Origin: Fischerella muscicola PCC 7414
Lineage (GTDB): Bacteria > Cyanobacteriota > Cyanobacteriia > Cyanobacteriales > Nostocaceae
DNA: 49,995 bases
NCBI RefSeq assembly: GCF_000317205.1
Contig: NZ_AJLK01000153.1
Location: forward strand, 1 to 49,995
Direction of reading: 5' to 3'
The position numbers and the translations under genes are program-made. This document shows, piece by piece, positions 1 to 7,829 of the stretch. The number at the start of each line of letters is the position of its first letter. Positions within the stretch are counted from its first letter, which is position 1. The notes under the pieces are model-generated. The model ran no database searches. It worked only from the letters and a program-made list of their open reading frames with translations, and was not told the DNA's origin.

Positions 1-75
1 GAGTGTGAGGGGTGTGAGGGGTGTGAGGAGTAGTAACCAACTAACCACTAACCACTAACTACTAACCATCAACCA
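1..75. repeat. Composite short tandem repeat block, copy 1
   Basis: Three tandem GTGTGAGG units run into AGTAGTAA and then into ACCACTAACT-type decamers. The same composite, in inverse orientation, lies at about 1921-1992 beyond the start of ftsI, and a diverged copy lies at 46219-46275. This matches the style of the short tandemly repeated repetitive sequences known from heterocyst-forming cyanobacteria. No coding potential is seen. Confidence 0.75.
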
Positions 76-79
76 CAAA

Positions 80-1912
80 CTATTGCCTAATTGCCTGGCT
101 TGGTGGGAGTTGTTCTATGGTAATTAATGCTTCCATGACTGATTTGACAATTGGTGCGGCGACAGTACTACCATATGCATTTGCACCTTTTGGTTCATCT
201 ACTAAGGCTAGTACTACATACCTCGGTGCATCTACTGGCAATATGCCTACAAAGCTAGTGATTCTCGCACCACTAATATAACCACCAGAACTACTAGCTT
301 TTTGGGCTGTACCAGTTTTACCAGCAATGCGATAACCTGGAATTTGTGATGCTTTGCCACTGCCGTCAGCAACAACAGTTTCCATCATTTCTACTACTTG
401 TTGGGCAGTGACAGGTGAAAAAATTTGCCGTGGTGCGGGTCTGGTTGGTGTATAGTGCATCTGATTTTTGCTATCAACCAGACCCTTAATTACATGGGGT
501 GTGACTAATTTACCACCATTGGCTAAAGCTCCGTGCATTTGTACCAGTTGCAACGGTGTTAAGGAAAAGCCTTGACCAAAGGAAGTTGTTGCTGGTTCAA
601 TCGGTAAGTTAATAAATTTTTCTTGACTTTTGAGTTGACTGGCTACAACGAAGGGTAAGTCTGTAGACACAGCTTGTCCTAGTCCTAGTTTTTCTAACCA
701 ACCGTAGTAGATAGAAGGCTGCAAACGTTGGATAATCTGCACCATGCCGATATTACTGGAATGTTGGAGAATCTGGGCAATATTAATACGTCCGTAACTT
801 TTGTTCTCAGCATTTTTGATCGTGCGATCGCCTACTTGAATATAACCGGGGTCGTTAAAAGTATCATTGGCTGTAATGACACCATTTTCTAGAGCGATCG
901 CTACATTGAGAGGTTTGAAGGTAGAACCAGGTTCATAGAGATCCGCTACAGTCCAGTTTTTAAACAGCGAAATATCTGCTTTGGAATACTCATTGGGATT
1001 GTAGGTAGGCAAAGAAGCTAATGCCAGTAAGGAACCATCCCAGGCATCCATAACAATCACTGCCCCACGCTTAGCACTATACTTGTCCATCTGTTGTTTG
1101 AGTGCAGCACGAGCAATTCGTTGCAAACGACTATCAATAGTCAATTGTAGTTGCAGGTCATCAGAATGGGGAAAACCATCCGGTGCATAATCTGGCATCA
1201 AAGAACCGTTACCAGTCCGACTCAACCGTACTGCTTGGACGGAACGTTCTAATAACTTTTCCTGACTATATTCCACACCAGCCTGACCCCGACGGTCAAG
1301 ATTAACATACCCCACTACTTCTGCCACTAAATCTTGTTGTGGATAAAATCGAGAGTATTTTTGAATCAACTCTAAACCATTGAGGCGCAATGCGAAAATG
1401 CGATTGGCTATTTCTTCAGGCATTGCCGATGCCAGTAAAATACCACTTTTTTTATTGTCAAATTTATTCTTTAATTCAGTAACGTCCTTATCTACGATTG
1501 GGGATAGTAATTTTGCAATTTCTTGATTAGATTTGCTAAATAGTTTGGGATGGGCGTAAACAGTATACACGGGTCGGTCAATAGCCAGTACGGCTCGATT
1601 GCGATCTATTACTTGACGACGAGGTACAAAAGGTCGCAAATTTACCATTTGTTGGTTTCGTGCTTTTTCCTTTAGCTTTGGCCCTTGGACAATTTGGAGA
1701 TTATACAAATTCACACCTAGCCCAAATCCAGCAGCAATTAATACTCCCCAAACCATCAAAAGGCGAGATTTAATGTTGGGTGTTTGCGGTTGGCTATCAA
1801 AGTTAAACGAGGGTAGAAACCTTTGTCTTTTTCTTTTTCTTTGACCCTCTCGCTTGAGTGATTCTGCCTTCTGAGACTTTCTCAATCTTCTTCTGCTTGG
1901 TGATTTTTGCAT
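80..1912 (-). CDS. ftsI: Septal peptidoglycan D,D-transpeptidase FtsI (class B PBP)
   Basis: Class B penicillin-binding protein of 610 aa, which cross-links septal peptidoglycan in the periplasm during division. A very basic cytoplasmic N-terminus (residues 1-50) precedes one membrane anchor (about 51-73), a pedestal domain, and a C-terminal transpeptidase domain. The three penicillin-binding signatures are visible: S330-T-F-K333 (acyl-serine motif), S385-S-N387 and K532-T-G534. Length is normal for FtsI/PBP2x-type proteins, and the dcw-like neighbour just upstream (an FtsL-like bitopic protein) supports FtsI rather than the elongation enzyme MrdA. The start is an ATG followed by the basic stretch; no strong Shine-Dalgarno is seen. 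The gene is bracketed by inverted copies of a composite tandem repeat. Family assignment is secure; the septal role is inferred from the family and the neighbour. Confidence 0.93.
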   Translation of the reverse strand: MQKSPSRRRLRKSQKAESLKREGQRKRKRQRFLPSFNFDSQPQTPNIKSRLLMVWGVLIAAGFGLGVNLYNLQIVQGPKLKEKARNQQMVNLRPFVPRRQVIDRNRAVLAIDRPVYTVYAHPKLFSKSNQEIAKLLSPIVDKDVTELKNKFDNKKSGILLASAMPEEIANRIFALRLNGLELIQKYSRFYPQQDLVAEVVGYVNLDRRGQAGVEYSQEKLLERSVQAVRLSRTGNGSLMPDYAPDGFPHSDDLQLQLTIDSRLQRIARAALKQQMDKYSAKRGAVIVMDAWDGSLLALASLPTYNPNEYSKADISLFKNWTVADLYEPGSTFKPLNVAIALENGVITANDTFNDPGYIQVGDRTIKNAENKSYGRINIAQILQHSSNIGMVQIIQRLQPSIYYGWLEKLGLGQAVSTDLPFVVASQLKSQEKFINLPIEPATTSFGQGFSLTPLQLVQMHGALANGGKLVTPHVIKGLVDSKNQMHYTPTRPAPRQIFSPVTAQQVVEMMETVVADGSGKASQIPGYRIAGKTGTAQKASSSGGYISGARITSFVGILPVDAPRYVVLALVDEPKGANAYGSTVAAPIVKSVMEALITIEQLPPSQAIRQ

Positions 1913-1920
1913 ATTTTTTT

Positions 1921-1992
1921 GTTAGTAGTTAGTAGTTAGTAGTTAGTAGTTAATGGTTAGTGGTTAGTTGTTTACTACTCCTCACACTCCCG
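1921..1992. repeat. Composite short tandem repeat block, copy 2 (inverted)
   Basis: Four to five tandem TTAGTAG heptamers lead into TTAGTGG units and end in TACTACTCCTCACACTC. Reverse-complemented, it matches the block at 1-75 over roughly 46 nt with about two mismatches, so ftsI sits between inverted copies of the same repeat. Confidence 0.75.
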
Positions 1993-1995
1993 ATT

Positions 1996-2126
1996 GCCCC
2001 TAATCCCCATCAGGGACCGGTGAGTTCCCCATTGCCCCCCAACCCCACAAAGTGGGGACCCCTAGCCCCCCACCTCCCCACCTCCACACTGCCCCTAATC
2101 CCCACCAGGGGCCGGTGAGTTCCCCA
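1996..2126. repeat. Pair of 36-bp direct repeats in a C-rich spacer
   Basis: Two copies of a 36-nt unit beginning GCCCCTAATCCCCA and containing CCGGTGAGTTCCCC lie at 1996-2031 and 2091-2126, differing at two positions. The sequence between them is also C-rich, with CCCCACAAAGTGGGG as a small palindrome. It occupies the spacer between the ftsL-like gene and ftsI. No ORF or promoter is apparent. Confidence 0.7.
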
Positions 2127-2166
2127 CCTCCCCATTACTGACACCCACCAACAATAACTATTGACT

Positions 2167-2760
2167 TTAATATCCAATTGGTTCAGAGTCTTGCTGCTGT
2201 AGTTGAAAATTGGATTCAGAAGTTGTGGTAGATGATAATGAGTTAGAACCCTCTGGTGCTGGAGGCAAAAAAATTGCCGATGCAGGAGATGGTGATACCA
2301 ATCCTGCTGTTGGTATTTGTGCTTCCTGAGCCATTTTGTTTTTTAATACTTCGATAGTTGTCGTTAACTGTCGCTCATCGCGCTGTAAGGTTTGCAGTTT
2401 GCGATACGACTGACTCCAAAGTTGCTGAGAATATACTGTCCAACCATAAATTACCAGTGTTGTTGCTACCAACACAAACGCTATAATTCCTGAATGACGA
2501 TGTGCGGCATACAAGCGTAACAACCAAACCGGAGTTGTCCCTTGTTGGTTTAAATCTGGGACAGGTGTTGAAGTGGATACTGGTATTGTGGCAGACGAGC
2601 GCCTGTATCTTCTAGAGGAAACTGGAGGAGATAAGGTTTTGTCTGCGATCGTTCCCACTGAAATGGACTGCTTGATTGTGGAAGAATTTCTTGTTCTCAG
2701 AGAATTTCGCTGGAACCAACTACGCTTTGCAGAAGCATCTGATTTGCGAGTAACAGCCAT
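2167..2760 (-). CDS. FtsL-like bitopic cell-division protein
   Basis: About 197 aa from the ATG at 2760 (MAVTRK). A longer reading frame exists upstream, but its extra 55 residues come from a low-complexity C/G-rich spacer and do not look like protein. Layout: a basic, Ser-rich cytoplasmic N-terminus (1-85), one transmembrane helix (about 91-109), a short coiled-coil-like stretch rich in Q, L and K (about 112-145), and a Pro/Ser/Gln-rich tail. A small bitopic protein with a juxtamembrane coil directly upstream of ftsI on the same strand is the classical position and topology of FtsL, which recruits FtsI and FtsW to the septum. Sequence similarity in this family is weak, so the call rests on topology and synteny. 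Confidence 0.65.
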   Translation of the reverse strand: MAVTRKSDASAKRSWFQRNSLRTRNSSTIKQSISVGTIADKTLSPPVSSRRYRRSSATIPVSTSTPVPDLNQQGTTPVWLLRLYAAHRHSGIIAFVLVATTLVIYGWTVYSQQLWSQSYRKLQTLQRDERQLTTTIEVLKNKMAQEAQIPTAGLVSPSPASAIFLPPAPEGSNSLSSTTTSESNFQLQQQDSEPIGY

Positions 2761-3050
2761 AATTTTATTTTGGAAATAAATTTTTGGGGCTAGGGACTGG
2801 GGATTAGATAGGCAGGGGGAGGGAGACAAGGGGGACAAGGGGGAGAAAATAAACACCCATGCCCAATCCCCAATACCCATTACCCCCAATCCCCAGTAGC
2901 CAATATCGCATCTAAAGTATGGCAATGCAAAATAGCAAGAGCAAGAGATTGCCTAAAATTTCTTTTATTGGTAAGATTAGGTGTTTTATCAAAAAAAATG
3001 GAATAATTCTAGTGCAGTTATAAAGAAAGCTATGTTGTCTGTTTAACTAA
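2761..3050. other. Gene-free low-complexity spacer
   Basis: Contains runs such as GGGGGAGGGAGACAAGGGGG and several CCCAATCCCCA/TACCCATTACCCC units (about 2790-2900), typical of repetitive intergenic DNA in Nostoc-like genomes. I see no promoter or RNA gene; it ends at the left side of the tnpB element. Confidence 0.5.
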
Positions 3051-3072
3051 CTCGCCGTAAGTCCCCCACTGA

Positions 3073-3139
3073 ACCTGGTACTCCAGGTCAGGGATAAAAG
3101 GTTTACAAAAAGGGGCGTTGCTAGGCTTCGCCCCTTTTT
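3073..3139. repeat. Left-end hairpins of the tnpB element
   Basis: Two adjacent hairpins: a 6-bp stem with a 4-nt loop (3073-3088), and an 11-bp perfect stem with an 11-nt loop (3107-3117 paired with 3129-3139). Such subterminal structures are what IS200/IS605 Y1 transposases recognise; the second, with its T-run, could also stop incoming transcription. Confidence 0.55.
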
Positions 3140-3311
3140 GTCGGTTTAGTGCTAAGTCAGTGGTGGGATACAAGGCGGGTGGCGACGATTGCATCTGCGA
3201 CCAATGCCGTAAGGCAACAGAGGAGATGTATGAGGAGTCACCAAATATTTGCGAAATTAAATTACTGCGATATGTATATAATAGTAATGGTCGATATTTG
3301 GAGTAGTTGAG

Positions 3312-4544
3312 ATGAGAAGACAAGCGGTAAAAGTCAGGTTGTACCCCACTGATGAGCAGATTCAAGTGTTAGCCCAACACTTTGGATGTGCGCGTTGGTG
3401 GTGGAATTATGGGTTGAATCAGTGTATTGAAACCTATAAAGCAACCGGAAAAGGCTTGTCTCAATCTGGGCTAAATTCTTTATTGCCAGGACTCAAAAAA
3501 GCAAAAGAAACTCAATGGTTGGGGGAATGTTATTCGCAGGTTTTGCAATCTGTAAGTCTCAACCTCAGCCGTGCATATCAAAACTTTTTTGAGGGGAGAG
3601 CAAAATATCCAAGATTCAAATCGAAACATGATCGCCAATCAATTCAATATCCCCAAAAAGTAAAGCAGGTGGATAATGCTTTGAAGTTTCCCGGTAAATT
3701 GGGAAGTGTAAAAGCAAAAATTCATCGATCGCTTGATGGGGTAATTAAAACTGTAACTGTTAGCAAATGTCCATCAGGCAAGTACTATGCTTCGGTTTTG
3801 ATGGAATATGAAGGTGATTATCCGGCATCGAATGTTGGTGGCAAAGTTGTAGGAATTGATTTGGGTGTCAAGGACTTTGCGATTACCTATGACGGCGAAA
3901 AAGTTTCTAAATATCCCAATCCAAGACATTTACCCAAATATGAGAAGAAATTAGCCGTAAAACAACGCATTGCTACACGTAAGAAAAAAGGCAGCAATCG
4001 TCGCAAGAAGGCGATGAAGATTGTAGCTAGGGTATACGAACAGGTTAGCAATGTCCGCCAAGACTACCTACATAAACTATCTAGAAAGATAGTTGATAAC
4101 AACCAGGTTGTAGTAGTCGAAAACCTAAACGTCAAGGGCATGGTTCGTAACCACAAACTGATCTATGCAATCTCTGATACTGGATGGGGAACCTTTGTAA
4201 ATTTTCTGAGCTACAAATTAGAACGTAGTGGCGGAAAATTGATAGAAATAAACCGATGGTTTCCTAGTTCCAAGCTTTGTTCTAATTGTCATTACCAAAT
4301 ATCTGAGTTACCGCTAGATGTAAGAACTTGGACTTGTCCGAGTTGCAGGACTCATCATGATAGAGATGGTAATGCTGCAATCAATATTAGAGCAGAAGGT
4401 ATCAGAATGCTGTCCTCCTCTGGGACGGGGGAGGCTAACGCCAATGGAGAGGATGTAAGACCAATTCGCGGACGCAAATCCAAGATGAGGCATTCTTCTG
4501 TGAAGTTGGAAGCCCACACTGTACCGTCAGGTCAGTGTGGGTAG
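3312..4544 (+). CDS. tnpB: TnpB, RNA-guided nuclease of an IS200/IS605-type element
   Basis: 410 aa. The N-terminal helix-turn-helix/WED-type region opens with a KVRLYPT motif. The RuvC-like nuclease carries D183 (GIDLG), E270 (VVENL) and D352 (DRDGNAA), with a zinc ribbon C323-x2-C326 ... C342-x2-C345 inserted before the last Asp. All catalytic and metal-binding residues are intact, so the protein should be active as an omega-RNA-guided DNA endonuclease, as established for TnpB. The ATG has GGAG about 9 nt upstream and a TATAAT at 3277-3282. The C-terminal Arg/Ser-rich tail is encoded over the right-end hairpin, where the guide RNA scaffold of such elements normally lies. No tnpA accompanies it, so mobility would depend on a transposase elsewhere. 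Confidence 0.92.
   Translation: MRRQAVKVRLYPTDEQIQVLAQHFGCARWWWNYGLNQCIETYKATGKGLSQSGLNSLLPGLKKAKETQWLGECYSQVLQSVSLNLSRAYQNFFEGRAKYPRFKSKHDRQSIQYPQKVKQVDNALKFPGKLGSVKAKIHRSLDGVIKTVTVSKCPSGKYYASVLMEYEGDYPASNVGGKVVGIDLGVKDFAITYDGEKVSKYPNPRHLPKYEKKLAVKQRIATRKKKGSNRRKKAMKIVARVYEQVSNVRQDYLHKLSRKIVDNNQVVVVENLNVKGMVRNHKLIYAISDTGWGTFVNFLSYKLERSGGKLIEINRWFPSSKLCSNCHYQISELPLDVRTWTCPSCRTHHDRDGNAAINIRAEGIRMLSSSGTGEANANGEDVRPIRGRKSKMRHSSVKLEAHTVPSGQCG
4513..4541 (+). ncRNA. Right-end hairpin / possible 3' part of a TnpB omega-RNA
   Basis: A perfect 9-bp stem CCCACACTG / CAGTGTGGG with an 11-nt loop overlaps the tnpB stop region. In characterised IS200/IS605 elements the omega-RNA scaffold derives from the tnpB 3' end plus the right end, with the guide taken from the flank. 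The RNA itself is inferred; only the hairpin is seen. Confidence 0.4.
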
Positions 4545-4582
4545 TTCACAACAGACTAAACAGACTAAAAAGTAAAAAAATC

Positions 4583-4601
4583 ATCTTTATAAAGATATAA
4601 T
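4583..4601 (+). promoter_or_regulatory. Candidate -10 with overlapping palindrome upstream of the lipoprotein gene
   Basis: A perfect 14-nt palindrome ATCTTTATAAAGAT (4583-4596) overlaps a TATAAT box (4596-4601), about 90 nt before the lipoprotein ATG. No good -35 is visible, so this would suit an activator- or repressor-controlled promoter. Weak evidence. Confidence 0.3.
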
Positions 4602-4625
4602 CTAAAAATTATTAAAATTAAGCAA

Positions 4626-4675
4626 CAAATGCGGTATCTTATTCAACAGGCCTAAAATAGTTTTTGCCGCATTTG
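4626..4675 (+). promoter_or_regulatory. Inverted repeat in the lipoprotein 5' leader
   Basis: CAAATGCGG (4626-4634) and CCGCATTTG (4667-4675) form a perfect 9-bp stem closing a 32-nt loop that ends 14 nt before the ATG at 4690. It could control translation or mRNA stability, or be part of an unrelated repeat. Confidence 0.4.
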
Positions 4676-4689
4676 GTGACAGAGGAGTT

Positions 4690-4896
4690 ATGAAAATAAA
4701 AATCTTTGGTTTTGCTCTTTTACTTGGTCTAGCTGCTGCTGTTGGAGCCTGTGAAGGTGGTACTGAGACTCCCAACACTACCACTACTACTCCAGGTGAA
4801 CCCGCTGATACTGGTGCAACCACTGCACCCGCCGCTACTACACCCGCCACCACTACAACTACACCTGCGACTCCTACTCCTACTACTACTCCCTAG
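4690..4896 (+). CDS. Small Thr/Pro-rich putative lipoprotein
   Basis: 68 aa. A short basic start and hydrophobic helix (2-19) lead to V-G-A-C21, a lipobox-like site, so lipidation at Cys21 is likely, though the -3 residue is Val rather than the usual Leu. The mature part (about 48 aa) is almost entirely Thr, Pro, Ala and Gly, with TTTTT and TPATPT runs: an unstructured, possibly glycosylated spacer on the outer face of a membrane. GAGGAG lies just before the ATG. The opposite strand also has an open frame, but the signal peptide and ribosome site favour this one. Function unknown. Confidence 0.7.
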   Translation: MKIKIFGFALLLGLAAAVGACEGGTETPNTTTTTPGEPADTGATTAPAATTPATTTTTPATPTPTTTP

Positions 4897-5158
4897 ATCC
4901 TAGTCTCACATTAGTTCATTAAGGGCGTTTGACTTCGCTCCTCACTACATCACTACACTGATAATTCATTCTCTACTGCCAAGGAAATGAATGATTTAGT
5001 TGAGTAATGCAAGCTACAGCTTAGCCTTACTCAAAATTTTTTATTTTAGTTTAAAACGAAGTGAGCATGAACAAACGATCGCCCACCATAGCCAAAAATA
5101 TAGCCAAAAGATGGAAGCGATCGCTGTTTACAAAAATTGATAGCACTAAACCCCTTTA
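4897..5158. other. Gene-free spacer
   Basis: Spacer with two HIP1-like octamers (about 5078 and 5118) between the lipoprotein and the convergent ABM-like gene. I see no clear terminator or RNA gene. Confidence 0.4.
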
Positions 5159-5503
5159 TTATTTAACTGGAATCTGTTGATCTAAAGCAGGTTGAATTTC
5201 GCAAACGAGTTCATAATAAGAGGTTGTTGGAGCGTGAGCAAACAAGTGGCTCATCTTTTTTAAGATACTTTGATAAGCTTCGCTGTGGTTTGCCTCCATA
5301 TCACCGATATTTTCCCAGAAAATGATTGCGATACCTTTGTCAGTTCCTGGTTGCTGCAACAGATATGCTTTTTGGAAGCCTTTAGTATACATTGAGACAG
5401 CTTGTTCATAAAGTTGCTTGGCTTCTTCAAACTTACCTGGTTTAAACTCTCCTGTCGCTACATAAACGTATTGATGTCTGAGAAAATCTTGAAAGTCTGT
5501 CAT
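5159..5503 (-). CDS. ABM-like dimeric alpha/beta-barrel protein
   Basis: 114 aa. The pattern of a beta strand (YVYVATGEFKPG), a helix with regularly spaced Glu, Lys and Ala (FEEAKQLYEQAV), further strands (KAYLLQQPG, IAIIFWEN) and a second helix ending near MSHLF matches the ferredoxin-like dimeric barrel of antibiotic-biosynthesis-monooxygenase-type proteins. In cyanobacteria such small stand-alone barrels are mostly uncharacterised. The ATG has AAGGAGA about 6 nt upstream, which fixes the start. It is a single-gene unit downstream of MITE-like palindromes. The fold is a moderately confident inference from the residue pattern; no substrate can be named. Confidence 0.7.
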   Translation of the reverse strand: MTDFQDFLRHQYVYVATGEFKPGKFEEAKQLYEQAVSMYTKGFQKAYLLQQPGTDKGIAIIFWENIGDMEANHSEAYQSILKKMSHLFAHAPTTSYYELVCEIQPALDQQIPVK

Positions 5504-5556
5504 TTCTTTCTCCTTGGGAACTATAGTAAGTGGTCAATAGTCAATAGTGAAAATTT

Positions 5557-5739
5557 TAGACACTAGCTCTTTCAAGGTGAGTAAAAATTCTCGAAAATAA
5601 ATTCCTCTATTACCTCTTACCTCTGTGTTCTCTGCCCCTGTGCGGTTAAATAAATTACTTTTAAACCGCACCAGGTACAGAGTTAGCAGAGAAAAAAGAG
5701 GTTTTATGAGTCACCTTGAAAGGGCTAATTCTAGACACT
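5557..5739. mobile_element. MITE-like element with 18-bp terminal inverted repeats and direct repeat flanks
   Basis: AGCTCTTTCAAGGTGAGT (5565-5582) and AGTCACCTTGAAAGGGCT (5709-5726) are inverted copies with two mismatches. An 8-nt direct repeat TAGACACT flanks the pair (5557-5564 and 5732-5739; 10 of 11 positions match if extended leftwards), suggesting a target-site duplication. The interior is itself palindromic, centred on GTGCGGTT ... AACCGCAC. No ORF. It fits a non-autonomous transposable element; the parent transposase family is not identified. Confidence 0.6.
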
Positions 5740-5915
5740 TAAATATTGACTTTGAATTCCTCTAAGGGTTTTCTCTGCTTGTTGCAGTTTATAGGTTTGG
5801 TGTACCTCGACTTTCCTTTTTTAATTTTTTATTTTGAATTGAACATTACCAAACTAACCTGCAAAAGGTAAAGACGCACAAATAATGTGCGCCTCTAAAA
5901 TAGTTGTCAAGTCTA

Positions 5916-6018
5916 TATAGCAATCCTATTTGAGTTGTAAACAATCACATCGCCCAGATCCCCAATTTTTGAAAAAGTTGGGGATCTTGTTTTTCACAAA
6001 TAATTTAGGATTGCTATA
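5916..6018. mobile_element. MITE-like 103-bp palindrome with perfect 13-bp ends
   Basis: TATAGCAATCCTA (5916-5928) and TAGGATTGCTATA (6006-6018) are perfect inverted repeats. Inside sits a second 10-bp stem AGATCCCCAA / TTGGGGATCT (5956-5965 with 5978-5987), followed on the plus strand by a T-rich run. If the outer TA is a target duplication, as for IS630/Tc1-type elements, the terminal repeat is TAGCAATCCTA. Palindromes of this type are frequent in Nostoc-like genomes. Confidence 0.65.
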
Positions 6019-6060
6019 GTAAACAACAAGTGATAACTGATCACTGATAACTGATCGCTG

Positions 6061-7389
6061 TTAAAGTTGCTGTGCTGGAGTACTAGATGCATTGATGCTG
6101 TTTTTTTCTATGTAGCTATAGACTAGTCGGGAAACTTGATTAATAAAAGACTTTGCTCTTTTATCACCAAAGGGTCTGCGAACCATGATTCCAGCTAGAT
6201 AGCGCTTACCTGTTGATGTTTGAATAATACCTGCATCTCCAAGAATAATCCCAAGTGTACCTGTTTTGTGAGCTATTACCGCACCTTTACCAAGACCTGC
6301 TGGTAATAAACTTCTGTTTTCTACACGACGCATAATATCTAAAGCCTTGGAACGACTTGTGTCACTTAACAATTGATTATTAGTTAGCAAAGCGCTTAGT
6401 CTCACTAAGTCTTTTGCACTAGTTGTGTTGGTTCCCTTAAAGTCACCTAATAAGTTACGGATAACTGTATTTTGCAGTCCCCAACTCTGAAACCGCTGAT
6501 TTAATTTCGCCTTGCCACCCAAACGATCAATAATCATATTGGTTGCAGTATTGTCACTAATGGTAATCATCTTAGTAGCGGTTTCTAAAACACTCAGTTT
6601 AGTTCCTGGGCGTTTGTACTGCAATGTTCCTGAACCTCCAGTCATTAAGTCACGTCGCATGACCAAGGTTTCATTCAGTTTGATTCTACCTGCGTCCACT
6701 TCCTCAAACAAAGCCACCAAAATAGGAAATTTAATGGTGCTAGCAGCAGGAAATATCTTTTCTCCATTCAAATCTAGATAGTTACCTGTATCTATATCTA
6801 GAAAGAACATCCCAGGTTGAAGATAGCTGTAGCGAGCCATTAATGCTTTAACTTGAGTATTTAACTGAGATATATCTTTGCCTAAACGAATTCCTCCTAC
6901 AAAGGAAGAAGCATCACCAATCTGGATGGGAAATTGTTCTTCGTTAGACTTGTTGTTTGCACCTTGCTCAAATGAATTGTTAGCAGTTACACGTTCAATT
7001 GATGAAAAGTTTACAATCCAGTGAGAGGAAGAATCTCCTTTGATCAGTAATTTATCAGGAGAAACTGTATAACCTGGTGCTAATTCAATTACCATTCTGG
7101 TAGTTTTAGAGTCAACCTGTCCAATCCGAATTTCTTTGATGGCTGACCCAAATCTTTGGCGAACTGTATCACGATTGAGATTAGTTCCAGGTAAATCTAG
7201 TACAAGTCTTGTAGGATTTTTAATTAAAAAAGCTCTTGGTTGAACTCCTAAATCAGTAGTTAAATGTAGTTGATTGCGCGCCTGATCAAAACTCCAAGAT
7301 TGCAATCGAGCTGCTTTGATTGGAGAAGATAGCAGCACAACACTGACGACGCTAAGTAACAGAAAGCGTAATCTCATCTTGTTATTCAT
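6061..7389 (-). CDS. AMIN-domain protein with class A beta-lactamase-type serine hydrolase domain
   Basis: About 442 aa from the ATG at 7389; a GTG at 7404 and an ATG at 7377 are alternatives, none with a clear ribosome site. A hydrophobic signal peptide (LLLSVVSVVLLSS) is followed by an AMIN domain (about 32-135 counted from the GTG), which in cyanobacterial envelope proteins targets peptidoglycan or pilus machinery. The second half is a class A beta-lactamase fold with S222-T-I-K225, S283-D-N285 and K380-T-G382. It should be a periplasmic serine hydrolase or transpeptidase-like enzyme acting on penicillin or peptidoglycan. The AMIN fusion and chromosomal setting favour a cell-wall role over dedicated resistance, but that is inference; enzymatic residues alone do not separate the two. 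Confidence 0.87.
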   Translation of the reverse strand: MNNKMRLRFLLLSVVSVVLLSSPIKAARLQSWSFDQARNQLHLTTDLGVQPRAFLIKNPTRLVLDLPGTNLNRDTVRQRFGSAIKEIRIGQVDSKTTRMVIELAPGYTVSPDKLLIKGDSSSHWIVNFSSIERVTANNSFEQGANNKSNEEQFPIQIGDASSFVGGIRLGKDISQLNTQVKALMARYSYLQPGMFFLDIDTGNYLDLNGEKIFPAASTIKFPILVALFEEVDAGRIKLNETLVMRRDLMTGGSGTLQYKRPGTKLSVLETATKMITISDNTATNMIIDRLGGKAKLNQRFQSWGLQNTVIRNLLGDFKGTNTTSAKDLVRLSALLTNNQLLSDTSRSKALDIMRRVENRSLLPAGLGKGAVIAHKTGTLGIILGDAGIIQTSTGKRYLAGIMVRRPFGDKRAKSFINQVSRLVYSYIEKNSINASSTPAQQL

Positions 7390-7829
7390 ATAATTTGCTT
7401 GCACAGATTTTCAGATTTATCTCAGTAGATCCGGAATAAATCTCAGTATTATCCGAAAAATTTCAAAGATTTAGTAGCCCTTTTACGAACTGAGTTAAGA
7501 CGATTGAATAATGAAATAGTTCCTATATTTTTTAGAAAAAATTTAACACCTGCAAAGAATGTTGTCAGATAGCAAAATTTACTATCTTGGTAAATCTTAA
7601 GCTAGATTAATAGGCTCTATTTTGTAATTGTTGATTGCGATCGCACGTTTAATTTTGCATAAAAACTGACGATATGAAAGTTACGTGAAACTGCTTGTGT
7701 GTTTTATTAGCATGTAGACATCATATCAGTATTTTTATAATTTTAAAAAAAGCTTAAATTTAGATTTACCCAAAATTTTTAGCAAAAAAATTATCATACC
7801 AAACTTTTGATTACAAGCCAATCAATAAC

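Larger units (their letters stand above)
3055..4560 (+). mobile_element. IS200/IS605-superfamily element carrying only tnpB
   Basis: A TnpB gene with subterminal hairpins on both sides and no tnpA. Left side: ACCTGG-TACT-CCAGGT (3073-3088) and a strong 11-bp stem AAAAAGGGGCG / CGCCCCTTTTT (3107-3139). Right side: CCCACACTG / CAGTGTGGG (4513-4541), overlapping the last codons of tnpB. Subterminal hairpins without terminal inverted repeats fit elements mobilised by a Y1 transposase in trans. The exact ends are not resolved; the coordinates are a bracket. Confidence 0.7.

Noticed and set aside
2761-2925. N-terminal extension of the FtsL-like protein
   Set aside because: The 55 extra residues come from low-complexity repeat DNA.
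3030-3365. 111-aa minus-strand and 62-aa plus-strand frames in the left end of the tnpB element
   Set aside because: Both lie over the hairpin-rich end of the element and have no start signals or family features.
4602-4853. Ala/Val-rich minus-strand frame over the lipoprotein gene
   Set aside because: Shadow of the Thr/Pro codon repeats; the plus strand has a signal peptide and ribosome site.
5956-5987. Hairpin read as a terminator of the beta-lactamase-like gene
   Set aside because: The T-rich run is on the plus strand, the wrong direction for that gene, and the hairpin is the core of a MITE-like palindrome.
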